Source: a virus. From it: 64,000 nucleotides of DNA. Below the pieces are notes generated by a model. That model ran no database searches, was not told the DNA's origin, and was given only the letters and a program-made list of their open reading frames with translations. A program made the position numbers and the translations under genes. Below, in pieces: positions 49,662 to 58,776 of this stretch. The first letter of the stretch is position 1, and every line of letters begins with the position of its first letter. The DNA lies in IMG/VR virus record IMGVR_UViG_3300014914_000004, positions 1 to 64,000 of that record. One strand, 5' to 3'.

Positions 49662-51812
49662 ATGATAGAGATTTCAGAGATTGAAGTAATAGAATCAGAT
49701 CTTGATGATGCCGAGTTGTTCCTAACTGAGTACCTTACGGAGAAAGTTCCTGACGGAAACTTTAGCCAGGGAGGGGCTATCCGGGATCTGGCTATTAAAG
49801 CTTTTGCGTATATCTATGCGTATCTGCGCGGAGAAGCAGATAGAATTGCGCTCTTACAATCTGTAATGCGCATAACCGAGGAGCTACAAGAGACCTCTGA
49901 GACTGTAACTGTGGGTGATGAGACTTACGACGTGGCTCAGGCAGTTGATGAGGTTATGTCTAACTGGTTTGTCACTCGAAGAGGAGGGACGTACTCGTAT
50001 GTTACGGGGCTCCTTCACTTCAGTGAGCGGACTACTGTTCGCATTATGAAAGACACCAAGTTCTGGAAGACAGCTGCTCTGGCGTTTTACATAGACTCAG
50101 AAGATGATCCTTATGTTGTGGCGGAGTCTTCGATGCTCCCGCGATTCGACTCAAAGGGTACGTTAATTGACTACGTGGTAGGCGTACCTTTGCGCTCTGC
50201 ACTTACAGATACTTCTTATGATGTGAATGCGGGTAAGTTTTATAAAGTTGATGCTCCAGGAGGGCTCCCTTATTTTTCTTACGCTGAAAATACTGAGAAG
50301 GCGTCAGGTGGAGAGAGCATAGAGTCCAGTGCGGATATGTTGGACCGAGCGACTACTGCGATCTCTGTTCGAAACCTGATTAATAATCGGTCCTGCGACG
50401 CCACGTTAATGGAGCTGTTCCCCGATATTACGTCTACCCTGACTATCGGGATGGCTGAGCCGGAGATGATTCGGGACAGAAAAACTGAGATTGCGCGACA
50501 CATAAGGCTCCATACTGGCGGCTGTTACGATACGTATCTGGAGATGCCCACCATCCAGGTGGAAGAGAGCGGTCCTGTCGCGGGTTTCTACCCTAGACCG
50601 GATAATATTGTAAGTGTGTTCAGGGATCCAGAGCTGACGTACGACACGGCTACTTTCGTGGCACTGGGAGTTAAGGCAGGACACATACTCTTTATCCGGG
50701 ATGGGATTGCCGGAGTTCCTCGTGGGTTTCAGATTGTTCTGGTGACTGACCACGAGCTTTACATCAGTGAGGCGGCGGCATTCCCGGAAGCGTCAGACGA
50801 GCTTTTACTGAATGAAGTGTATTATTCCATTGGATGGTTTTATCCTGATTTTAACCAGTTGGATTTCGACCCCGGACCCGGAACTCTGTACGAACGTACT
50901 GCAGCGCCGAGTGCTAATCCTTTATACGCCCACATCTCTGCAGGCACCTCTAGGCACATTAGTCGGCAGGGTGTTTTCGTTCTATCTGGGAGACCTGTAC
51001 TGGACATCATAAGTGTAGAGATTACAGACCCTGATAGCGCTGATGCGGCTATCATAGATCCATCGTCAGGTACTATTCGGTTCACCAATAGAGTAAACGC
51101 GCCGCCCATTGCAGCGTCTCTGGTAGGAACTTCACAGTATCAGCTGGAATGTATCAATCATCCAAAAGCCCAATCAGGCCAAGCAGTGTACTGTCTTAGA
51201 GTAGGGTACCTAACAAATCCCTCTAAGTTTGACGGTAAGAACCTGAAAGTAACGTACCAGTCTCTCCGGGATTTTAATGGGCCTGCTAATTGGGTAGAGA
51301 GAGTTGACGTACGTGTGTCCGCAGCGAACCATTTAGCTAAATCCAGGCACCCCATTTGGATCTCTATGACTATTCCATACAGACACAAAGCTACTGCAGG
51401 GTCTTTCCTGGATGAAGCCGATGCGGCTGAAACCGTTTCATCTTTTATAAACGATTTCGACGCAAATGACACCTTGGACATGTCGGATATAATGACAGAG
51501 CTACGTAATACGTACGACGTACTGGATGCAGTGTTTCCTTTTGACATCTACTACACATTGTATTCTGCGGATGGGCAGATTCTGACGTACAGGACAACAG
51601 ATATCGTCTCTATATTTTCTATGGTGTCTAATGGTGTAGCATTAATTAATAGTGCAGACATTGTTGTACCTGCCGAGATGCAGGAAGCGGGGATTACTGT
51701 TATTAGTACCGACGATGATTTGAGCTATTACTATTTGCTGATGGGAATATCTGATAGGACAGTAAATTACCGGACTAAAGTGTCACTCATAACATTTGCG
51801 ATGCAGGGGTAG
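49662..51812 (+). CDS. Baseplate J-like protein
   Basis: A 716-residue protein. An N-terminal helical segment (residues 10-70), and around 215-260 the motif G-G-E-S-I-E...A-I-S-V-R-N-L-I-N-N-R-S-C-D-A-T-L, the familiar Baseplate_J signature segment. Later beta-rich domains include F-R-D-P-E-L and a C-terminal region (M-S-D-I-M-T-E-L-R). It would form a wedge linking hub to fibres in a contractile tail. Large compared with P2 gpJ (about 300 aa). Confidence 0.8.
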   Translation: MIEISEIEVIESDLDDAELFLTEYLTEKVPDGNFSQGGAIRDLAIKAFAYIYAYLRGEADRIALLQSVMRITEELQETSETVTVGDETYDVAQAVDEVMSNWFVTRRGGTYSYVTGLLHFSERTTVRIMKDTKFWKTAALAFYIDSEDDPYVVAESSMLPRFDSKGTLIDYVVGVPLRSALTDTSYDVNAGKFYKVDAPGGLPYFSYAENTEKASGGESIESSADMLDRATTAISVRNLINNRSCDATLMELFPDITSTLTIGMAEPEMIRDRKTEIARHIRLHTGGCYDTYLEMPTIQVEESGPVAGFYPRPDNIVSVFRDPELTYDTATFVALGVKAGHILFIRDGIAGVPRGFQIVLVTDHELYISEAAAFPEASDELLLNEVYYSIGWFYPDFNQLDFDPGPGTLYERTAAPSANPLYAHISAGTSRHISRQGVFVLSGRPVLDIISVEITDPDSADAAIIDPSSGTIRFTNRVNAPPIAASLVGTSQYQLECINHPKAQSGQAVYCLRVGYLTNPSKFDGKNLKVTYQSLRDFNGPANWVERVDVRVSAANHLAKSRHPIWISMTIPYRHKATAGSFLDEADAAETVSSFINDFDANDTLDMSDIMTELRNTYDVLDAVFPFDIYYTLYSADGQILTYRTTDIVSIFSMVSNGVALINSADIVVPAEMQEAGITVISTDDDLSYYYLLMGISDRTVNYRTKVSLITFAMQG

Positions 51813-51815
51813 GTA

Positions 51816-54776
51816 ATGCCACACCCATTCGACATAGGGGACTACGGCTCTTCGTTAATGCGCGGGCTCTCAGGTTTTTGGTTAAGGTTTTTCCGGGACA
51901 CCGAGGATCTGGAGGCGTATTACCAAGCCTCAGAACAGTACCTCGGTCAGGTGTACCTGGATCTCCTCAGTAATGTATTGAGTGTGAGTGTCGTAGACAC
52001 TCCAATCTTTAATAAGGAATATTGGAAGCTATTCCTCGTGGGTGAGAACGAGATATCCTTTTCACAAGGACTGTCTGTAGCGGAGAACAGGTATCGCTAT
52101 GATATGCCTGGCCCAATTGTAGATGCTAATGTGCTGCAGAATACTATCTTCGAACCAGATATTACATTTGAGCGTGGCGTGGATTTCGACACCCAGGACG
52201 ATGATGGGTATGTACGTTTTATGGCAGATCCGTTCAGGGAGTATTTTGACATCACGGCACAGGAATGGCTCCCTCGTCCAGGGCTTGGATGGAGGTGGCA
52301 GACTATAGAGGTAGGGAACAACTTTGTAGACCTACGCAGGACAGCAGGAGAGGATTGGCGAGAGGATACTGATGTTAAGCGCGGAGATACACTCAGGCTT
52401 TTGGCTTATGCAGGAGCCCAGCAGCAGACAGGGACTACGGGACAAGTACTCTTTTTGGGAGGTACTTCGATTTTCAGAGACCTTGCTACCCCTGCAGCGT
52501 TTAACGAGACTCATGTGGGAGATATTATCCAAGTGTACGAGGACCCCTCGAGTCCTGATTACATAGGATATTACGTCGTAAAGGAGGTTAATCCTCTTTC
52601 TCCTACACAAGCTGTTCTCGAGGAAGTGTACGGTGCGCCGCAGATAACGAGTGCTGCAACGCTGTACTGGAGGCACTACAAAGGACTGTACTTTGATGCC
52701 TTCGACGAAGATTATGAGATCGATTACATTAGGAATGAGTTCCTAGTGGGAAACAGTGACGCCCCGTACACTCTACAGTACGACGCGCCCATAGTGTACG
52801 CCGTAGTCCGAGACCCCGCAGACAACGACGAGGTTGGAGTCACTCTCAGCCCATACCCTACTGCAACATTTGTGGGACATAAACATTTGGTACCTGGAAG
52901 CGTGAAGGTTTTTGCCTCCAGGAATGACGGGTTTGCTGTAGAAGAAGGGGTAGATTACACGATTGACTATTTACGGGGTACAGTACATCCCGTGCAATAC
53001 CTGTTGCCGGCACCTCCTGGAGATCTTACACAGCCTGATTGGAGCCCAACTTCTCCTATAAACAAGTGCAGCTATCAGTACAAAGAAGAGGTGTTGTTAG
53101 GGGCCGGAGGTAATGTTTCCGAGCAGACAGAAGGTCAGGTTCGCCAGATCTCACTGTGGGTTCCTGAAGTGTCCGTAGACCGTTTTCTTCTGTATGAGAA
53201 TTTCGGGTATCTCCTCAATCGCTTTGCAGCTTCGTCAGAGGCGTACAAGGCTTTCTTGAGGGGGATCATGTACCTGTACGTATCTGGTCCGATTATCTAC
53301 CGTATAAATGCAGCTTTGAATGTCGCTGCAGGCTTCCCGGTAATAAGTTCAGATGGAGAGATCCTGCTAGGGTACGATAATGGGATGTACGGGGAAGGCG
53401 CTGACGGGCAGATCTTTGCAGGTACAGACCAGTTCACGACGCCTTCGTACACGTTCACTGAGCTTGATGTTGGAGGTCACGTAGTTTTCCCTGATCCAGC
53501 TAACGACGCTAACCGGGGGAGCTTCCGCATTCTGGAGTGTATAGATGCTAATACGGTTTCTCTGGAGTCCGAGTTTGGTCTGGCCAATGAGGGTCCCCCA
53601 CTTAATTGGGAAGTTACGCGGACAAACACAAAGGTAGTGTCTACGAAGACAGCTGCGGGACGCACCAAAGACTACGTTTACCCTTACGACGTTACAATGT
53701 TGGACCTTGTATTGGACGAGGACAACTATGACGTACTGGTTTTGAATGCGTTTGACTATCTGACAGAAGCGTTCAACGTTGTTGATTATATTGAAGACCC
53801 ACAGTGGTGGGTTAACAAGTATGTTCCGGACATCCTTTGGCGCAATCAGTCGGCGGCCAGGCGTCTCGCTTCCGATGAATTGTTTCCCAACATTATCGGG
53901 GCTCCCGATGACGCACAGATAGGAGACCCTGGGCTATTTATCGGGGCCGATGACGAGGGGAATACGTACACTCCAATAGACCCGTACACGACTTTACCTA
54001 CGGATATTTATCGACACACCGCAGCATTCATGTTGTTTGATAGGTACCTTAAGTTCCATATGTTCTACATTGGGATAGACAACAGTGTGGATCTGGATAC
54101 CCAGTTCCTCGAAGATTTAGAAGAGCTCATCTTAGTAGTGAAGCCTTCATATACCTATCCCTACGTGGAACCAGGGGATGCCTTTTTTGACACAGGAACA
54201 TTGTGGGATACGTTTGTGCACCATATCACCATGGATTGGACAGGAGTCAACGGTGACAACGTTCAAGTTGCAGACGACGCCACCTGGGTAATCGGAGGTC
54301 CTTTTAGTATTGGGGACTACTTCAGATACGTAACGTATACAGGGCAGCCTACAGGGCAGCCCAGTCCTCCTGCAGCAGTCTTTACTCTTCCTGTGGGGGC
54401 AAACGAACGCGTACTGGTACTTAGGTTTAATGCTACAGTGGACGGAGGGACTCGAGAGCCCTTAGAAGGAGTGGACTACACCTTCGACTACGACCCGATG
54501 TCTCCCACTAAGTGGCAGGTCACACTGATCGGAACGTCAGTTTGGGACGGAGCTTCTATCTTGTCTTTCGAAGCATTAGTGATTGATATGACAAATATAT
54601 CATTAGGCCTTCCGAATACTGTCATAGGGTACACACCTTTGTCCGTAGGGATAACGTCTCCAGGTTACGTACGTGAAACGTTGGCACCTATCCCAAACAT
54701 CACAGAATTTGTTGATAGGGCGCTGAGCCTGCGTATTGATGCGAACTATCCGATGGGTGTATCCTATACTTATTAA
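51816..54776 (+). CDS. Large baseplate / tail structural protein
   Basis: A 986-residue protein 4 nt after the J gene. N-terminal helical segment (residues 5-70), then beta-rich, Asp- and Tyr-rich repeated modules (D-F-D-T-Q-D-D-D-G; Y-E-I-D-Y; D-Y-T-I-D-Y-L). The position after J and the modular composition fit a wedge/fibre-attachment protein (gp7-like position), but no family is certain. Confidence 0.68.
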   Translation: MPHPFDIGDYGSSLMRGLSGFWLRFFRDTEDLEAYYQASEQYLGQVYLDLLSNVLSVSVVDTPIFNKEYWKLFLVGENEISFSQGLSVAENRYRYDMPGPIVDANVLQNTIFEPDITFERGVDFDTQDDDGYVRFMADPFREYFDITAQEWLPRPGLGWRWQTIEVGNNFVDLRRTAGEDWREDTDVKRGDTLRLLAYAGAQQQTGTTGQVLFLGGTSIFRDLATPAAFNETHVGDIIQVYEDPSSPDYIGYYVVKEVNPLSPTQAVLEEVYGAPQITSAATLYWRHYKGLYFDAFDEDYEIDYIRNEFLVGNSDAPYTLQYDAPIVYAVVRDPADNDEVGVTLSPYPTATFVGHKHLVPGSVKVFASRNDGFAVEEGVDYTIDYLRGTVHPVQYLLPAPPGDLTQPDWSPTSPINKCSYQYKEEVLLGAGGNVSEQTEGQVRQISLWVPEVSVDRFLLYENFGYLLNRFAASSEAYKAFLRGIMYLYVSGPIIYRINAALNVAAGFPVISSDGEILLGYDNGMYGEGADGQIFAGTDQFTTPSYTFTELDVGGHVVFPDPANDANRGSFRILECIDANTVSLESEFGLANEGPPLNWEVTRTNTKVVSTKTAAGRTKDYVYPYDVTMLDLVLDEDNYDVLVLNAFDYLTEAFNVVDYIEDPQWWVNKYVPDILWRNQSAARRLASDELFPNIIGAPDDAQIGDPGLFIGADDEGNTYTPIDPYTTLPTDIYRHTAAFMLFDRYLKFHMFYIGIDNSVDLDTQFLEDLEELILVVKPSYTYPYVEPGDAFFDTGTLWDTFVHHITMDWTGVNGDNVQVADDATWVIGGPFSIGDYFRYVTYTGQPTGQPSPPAAVFTLPVGANERVLVLRFNATVDGGTREPLEGVDYTFDYDPMSPTKWQVTLIGTSVWDGASILSFEALVIDMTNISLGLPNTVIGYTPLSVGITSPGYVRETLAPIPNITEFVDRALSLRIDANYPMGVSYTY
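54763..54773 (+). promoter_or_regulatory. Candidate late promoter CCTATACTTAT
   Basis: It overlaps the last codons of the 51816 gene (Ser-Tyr-Thr-Tyr-stop) and lies 44 nt before the 54817 ATG. Matches CCTATACTT at 7426 and 42770. Because it is in coding sequence, part of the match could be chance codon content; the spacing to the ATG is similar to the 7426 and 35006 sites. Confidence 0.35.
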
Positions 54777-54816
54777 AGCGTGTGTGGTATTGTAGTCGAA
54801 ACATAAAGAGGGTTAA

Positions 54817-55383
54817 ATGCAGTTACCTAAAGATTACCTACAGTTATACGGACGACTACAGGTCCGGATATACGACGTAAAGAGCGGTAGGAAAGACCTC
54901 AAACTACGCTTCACTAAAATGAATCAGATTGTTAATGGAGGGCGTGACATGGTTCTGGAGATGCTGGCACAGATTGCTGGCGACCCAGGCCCCCAAGGAA
55001 ACCCTTTCTGGAACAATGTCTGGTCCCTAAGTGCGGGGGAAGATCCTACTCCTGCTATGGTAACTCAGACCCAGCTCGGTTCTCCTGTGTGGACAGGGCA
55101 GCTAACCCCTGCAACAGAGCGGGCGTACAATCCTGCACTGTATGAGCTGAATGTTTTGAAGGAGTTTCCTGCAGGTACCGGGACAGGCGCAGTGCTTACT
55201 GAAGCTGGTATTTTTGTGCGAGGACAGTTTGATGACCCTACTGCAGCAGGTGTTGCTACCTGGGAAGCGATTCCCGGGAGAAGAATGTACGCAAGACAGA
55301 CGCACCCCGCAGTTACTAAGGGTGCAACAATGGCAATAGTATACGACTGGCATCTTGGGATGACAGTTCAATCTTCCCCATAA
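54817..55383 (+). CDS. Tail fibre-associated structural protein
   Basis: A 188-residue protein behind AAAGAGGG. Beta-rich with conserved-looking D-L-K-L-R-F-T-K-M-N-Q-I-V-N-G-G-R and a V-L-T-E-A-G-I-F-V-R-G module close to the repeats of phage baseplate/fibre connector proteins. It precedes the fibre at 55396 and probably anchors it. Family not certain. Confidence 0.68.
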   Translation: MQLPKDYLQLYGRLQVRIYDVKSGRKDLKLRFTKMNQIVNGGRDMVLEMLAQIAGDPGPQGNPFWNNVWSLSAGEDPTPAMVTQTQLGSPVWTGQLTPATERAYNPALYELNVLKEFPAGTGTGAVLTEAGIFVRGQFDDPTAAGVATWEAIPGRRMYARQTHPAVTKGATMAIVYDWHLGMTVQSSP

Positions 55384-55395
55384 AGGAGATGGTCG

Positions 55396-58074
55396 ATGTC
55401 TGACCAGAATATTTATTTTGAGCATGCTGGTGATACCGGTGAGCGCGCTGATGCTGAATCGATTGAGCCTTACAATGATGGGGAGCCTGCTGGCCAGACG
55501 GTGTTCCGTAGGCCTCCAGAGAACCTGAGGTACCGAACAGAAGTGTTACGTACTGCAGGAGAAGACGGCAAGTACTTACAAGACTCCGATATGCGTTGGC
55601 TCATTTCCGGAGGCAACGATGTGGGTGCGGCTGCTGGGAGTCTGATGCCTACGGTTACGTGGGATAAAACTGCGGGATCTTTTATAATTTCAAATAACAT
55701 TGTAGTGCAGCCAATGAGTACTCCTGCAGCAGACGCGAAAGCGTCTAAGGCGTACACGTTTGGAGTAGCTCCTACTGATGTGGTCTTCACGTTTACGTCG
55801 CTTCTGTTTGCATATGAAGGAGCCAATCAGCGGAGAATTGTGTGGGAGGCTAAGCCATCGGCAGAGATCCCTGGAGGGGTGTGTAGCGCCGTGGTGTCTG
55901 GTGATCCAGAGCATATCCTGACAATCACAGTAAAGGACACCTGGGATACTCAGGCGCAAGACGTAGATAACGCACTGACAGCTATCGCGGTTGATCTGGT
56001 TACCATGGGGATCTCCTACACCATGGTAGGTATCGTGAGTGTAAACATCTCTGCTCTCCCTACAGACGCGGATTTCGTTCTCAATTCTACGTGGGAACGT
56101 GAACTACATTACATCACTCCAGCACAGATTGTAGACTTCTTTACGGCACCAGCGAATGCGTTAGCTGATGGGGACACTCTCAGTATCTGGTACGACTGGC
56201 TCTACGATGACATCAGTGGAAACAATGGAGGAAGGAGACAGTCCTCCACCTCCACAGTAGACATAGGTACAGGCTTCCCGCCAAATACCCATGTCACATC
56301 AGGCCAGATGTTTAAGACTACCGCGGAGGCGGAGAAGATTCCTCTTTCGATCCCGCTTTGTAAGCGTATAGGCGATGACCTTATATTCATAGACGGTACC
56401 GTAGTTAAAGGGGATGCAGTACACCCTGAAGGGTATACAAATCTGCCTTTCTCCACTAACGGGTACATCACAGATGCCGCCCTAACATGGTGGGTACTGA
56501 GTGGGTACTTAACTCCTCATACCCACGACGGGCAGTCCGTATCGGATTGGCCTATCATCGCAGATACTCTTCAGGTTAACCTGGAAGCACTGCAGGTTTA
56601 TCTCAATGACAAAGGTTCTCTTATTGCGAATGAGACCGCCACAGGGGACTGGGCAATAGATGGAGACTGGGTATTCCGTGCTCTGGCCGAGTTCCGAGGA
56701 CGTATTGACCTTGAGCACTCAGCGTATATTCGAGGAGAAGCAGTTGCACAAAATGTTGCAGCGCTCCTATTCCGCTCTAACGGGATCACCTCAGATGCAG
56801 CAGTAGAGGCCACAACAGTTTCCACGTACGCTTTTGATTGGCGACCTACTGTTGCCGATCCTGCTGTAGGTACATATGTTACGCTGACTGGAGCGTGGCT
56901 TGAAATAGACCTGACGGTACCGGCAACTCCGGTAATCATCCTGCACGTAGCTCCAGGGACAACTCCCGGAACACGTACACAGGTACTACTGCATATTGAA
57001 GCCGGAAGCCACCATGAGAGCCTTGCATGGGATACTACTGCTGGAACTACGGTGACACTGGGAGTAACTTCTCCTGATTACAATTTTAAGCTAGCTCCTG
57101 CAACAGGGTCGAATTCAGGTACGGCTGAATACAAAGGTGCTTCGTTTGAGTTTTTACGTTCGGATGTACACGTAGAACAAGAGGCGTTGATCCATAACAT
57201 ATTGCGACTGTGTAATAGCGGCTACAGTCCTACGACTACTGACGGCAAGATACTGTTATCCAGTTCACAAGATGACTCTAATGAGTGGAAGCTCTACAAA
57301 GAAACACCATACAGTGCTACGTTGCCGGGAGTGCAGTGGTATTACAAAGATGCGGCTGGAGTATCTGGAACGTATGCGGAGCCGGGTTTGTGGTACCGCA
57401 TGGCAATTAACTGTAGGTGGACAGCTGGAACACCTGCCACGTGGACACAAGTAGACTCCCACGTACCTAGTAGGATGGTTGAATACACCCCTATGGGAGT
57501 ACGTACATACCAAAAAGACGCTTTTGGCGGGTCGCCTATTGTACCTTGGGACGATACGCCTAACGCTGGAGACTGGGATGATTTCTGGGAGAGCGAGCCA
57601 AGAGTAAGAGCTGGAGTGCGATACCCGGACGGGTCTAATATTGCTACAGACTACTCTACCGCATTTCCTGTCTCAAAGGTATTTGCACAGTCTTTCCCCA
57701 CTGCTGGTTATGAAGAAGTGCTAGATAATATTATGGACTGGAGAGGTAGGCGGGCCTTTATTCGTGCTGTGGTATGTGAAGATCTCACAATTCTAGGCGA
57801 CGATGGAGCGGCAGAAGATGCGTTAGAGGCTCGTTTTGCACTTGAAAAGATAGCGGTACTTACGTCGGCACCTACGACTAAAACTTATAAGTTTGAACAA
57901 GCATGGCCTGGTAGGGCGGACTTCGGTGCGACAAGTGTGTATATTATCGAGCGAGACATCAATCACTATATCGAGGTATACGTTAAGCCTGATGGGAATT
58001 TGGCTGCTAAGTCGAACGTTTCCGGTATGAGCGCTATTGTCTGGATTACGCCTACCACTAAGGGCGTCTATTGA
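55396..58074 (+). CDS. Large fibre/baseplate structural protein
   Basis: An 892-residue protein with AAAGGAGATGG upstream. N-terminal Pro-rich region, then beta-rich domains, a T-P-H-T-H-D-G-Q-S turn near 375, D-K-G-S-L-I-A-N-E-T-A-T-G-D-W-A at about 412, and a lectin-like C-terminal half with repeated V-x-x-x-W strands. Resembles long fibre or gp10-like proteins by organisation. It ends 7 nt inside the minus-strand gene 58068 (tail-to-tail overlap). Confidence 0.75.
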   Translation: MSDQNIYFEHAGDTGERADAESIEPYNDGEPAGQTVFRRPPENLRYRTEVLRTAGEDGKYLQDSDMRWLISGGNDVGAAAGSLMPTVTWDKTAGSFIISNNIVVQPMSTPAADAKASKAYTFGVAPTDVVFTFTSLLFAYEGANQRRIVWEAKPSAEIPGGVCSAVVSGDPEHILTITVKDTWDTQAQDVDNALTAIAVDLVTMGISYTMVGIVSVNISALPTDADFVLNSTWERELHYITPAQIVDFFTAPANALADGDTLSIWYDWLYDDISGNNGGRRQSSTSTVDIGTGFPPNTHVTSGQMFKTTAEAEKIPLSIPLCKRIGDDLIFIDGTVVKGDAVHPEGYTNLPFSTNGYITDAALTWWVLSGYLTPHTHDGQSVSDWPIIADTLQVNLEALQVYLNDKGSLIANETATGDWAIDGDWVFRALAEFRGRIDLEHSAYIRGEAVAQNVAALLFRSNGITSDAAVEATTVSTYAFDWRPTVADPAVGTYVTLTGAWLEIDLTVPATPVIILHVAPGTTPGTRTQVLLHIEAGSHHESLAWDTTAGTTVTLGVTSPDYNFKLAPATGSNSGTAEYKGASFEFLRSDVHVEQEALIHNILRLCNSGYSPTTTDGKILLSSSQDDSNEWKLYKETPYSATLPGVQWYYKDAAGVSGTYAEPGLWYRMAINCRWTAGTPATWTQVDSHVPSRMVEYTPMGVRTYQKDAFGGSPIVPWDDTPNAGDWDDFWESEPRVRAGVRYPDGSNIATDYSTAFPVSKVFAQSFPTAGYEEVLDNIMDWRGRRAFIRAVVCEDLTILGDDGAAEDALEARFALEKIAVLTSAPTTKTYKFEQAWPGRADFGATSVYIIERDINHYIEVYVKPDGNLAAKSNVSGMSAIVWITPTTKGVY

Positions 58075-58553
58075 AAAAAAGCCGTCCCCGGAGAAACGCT
58101 TATCGTAGCCTGCGCTCCACTCTGCAACCACACCATTATTCCATTAGCCAGATCTGTCTTAGGTGTAGCTGCCCCTGGGGAAGCAATAGATGCCAGGTTG
58201 GACATCAGGTTCACGGGAGCCGGCTTACCTATCACAGCGCTCGCAATAGCCCACATGCCAGCAATGTTGGTGTTGAGATACGCAAGAAACGCAGCTTCCA
58301 TAAGCGCGCCACTTGAAGCGGGATCTAACGGTGCAGTGAACGCCTGAGTGAGAGGGCCTATCATGGCTTGTTTGGCGGCGGGAGAAAGATTGGTGCCCAT
58401 CGTGATGGGTGTCCCATTGAGGGACGCATAGCCAAAAAAAGTCGCAAAGATATCTGTGAAGGCCGCAGCTGCATCTACCGGCTGAGCCAATGGTTTTTGA
58501 TCATATGCTTTTAGATCAAGAATGAATTGGCTCAGACCGGCAGGCAACGGCAT
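58068..58553 (-). CDS. Hypothetical protein
   Basis: A 161-residue product from ATG 58553 (GAGGTAAAGTC upstream; the longer start would overlap the next gene). Ala/Pro-rich, with helical segments, including G-P-L-T-Q-A-F-T-A-P-L-D-P and G-M-W-A-I-A-S-A-V-I. Its tail-to-tail overlap with the fibre at 55396 suggests transcripts meet here. Similar small Ala-rich phage proteins are known only as hypothetical. Confidence 0.65.
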   Translation of the reverse strand: MPLPAGLSQFILDLKAYDQKPLAQPVDAAAAFTDIFATFFGYASLNGTPITMGTNLSPAAKQAMIGPLTQAFTAPLDPASSGALMEAAFLAYLNTNIAGMWAIASAVIGKPAPVNLMSNLASIASPGAATPKTDLANGIMVWLQSGAQATISVSPGTAFFQ

Positions 58554-58557
58554 GACT

Positions 58558-58767
58558 TTACCTCGTAAAGGACGTACTTGAGAGGGGGAGCATTTCCTCC
58601 AGCTCAAAGTATTCAGTTGGACGTGAGAATTGAAGTCTTAGTTTATCTGTACCCCGTAAACATTTAAGGCACAGGGCACACACGACTTTGTTGTTCTGAG
58701 TTACAACCAGAGCGTCATTGTCAAAGACATTGTCGCATCCTTCGAACTCACAGATTATGTTATCCAT
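58558..58767 (-). CDS. Zinc-binding hypothetical protein
   Basis: A 69-residue protein with C6-x4-C11 then C30-x2-C33-x2-C36, possibly a zinc-binding set. Acidic; ends 4 nt before the start of the 58068 gene. Between it and the RNR gene is a GGATAGGAGACTGAT ribosome binding site. A CCTATAATAG lies about 36 nt before its ATG, inside the RNR coding end, perhaps another promoter-like motif. Confidence 0.66.
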   Translation of the reverse strand: MDNIICEFEGCDNVFDNDALVVTQNNKVVCALCLKCLRGTDKLRLQFSRPTEYFELEEMLPLSSTSFTR

Positions 58768-58776
58768 ATCAGTCTC

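Noticed and set aside
58068-58100. Terminator for the minus transcript at the fibre end
   Set aside because: A run of seven T follows on the minus strand, but the only stem is three base pairs (CCG/CGG) and lies in coding sequence.
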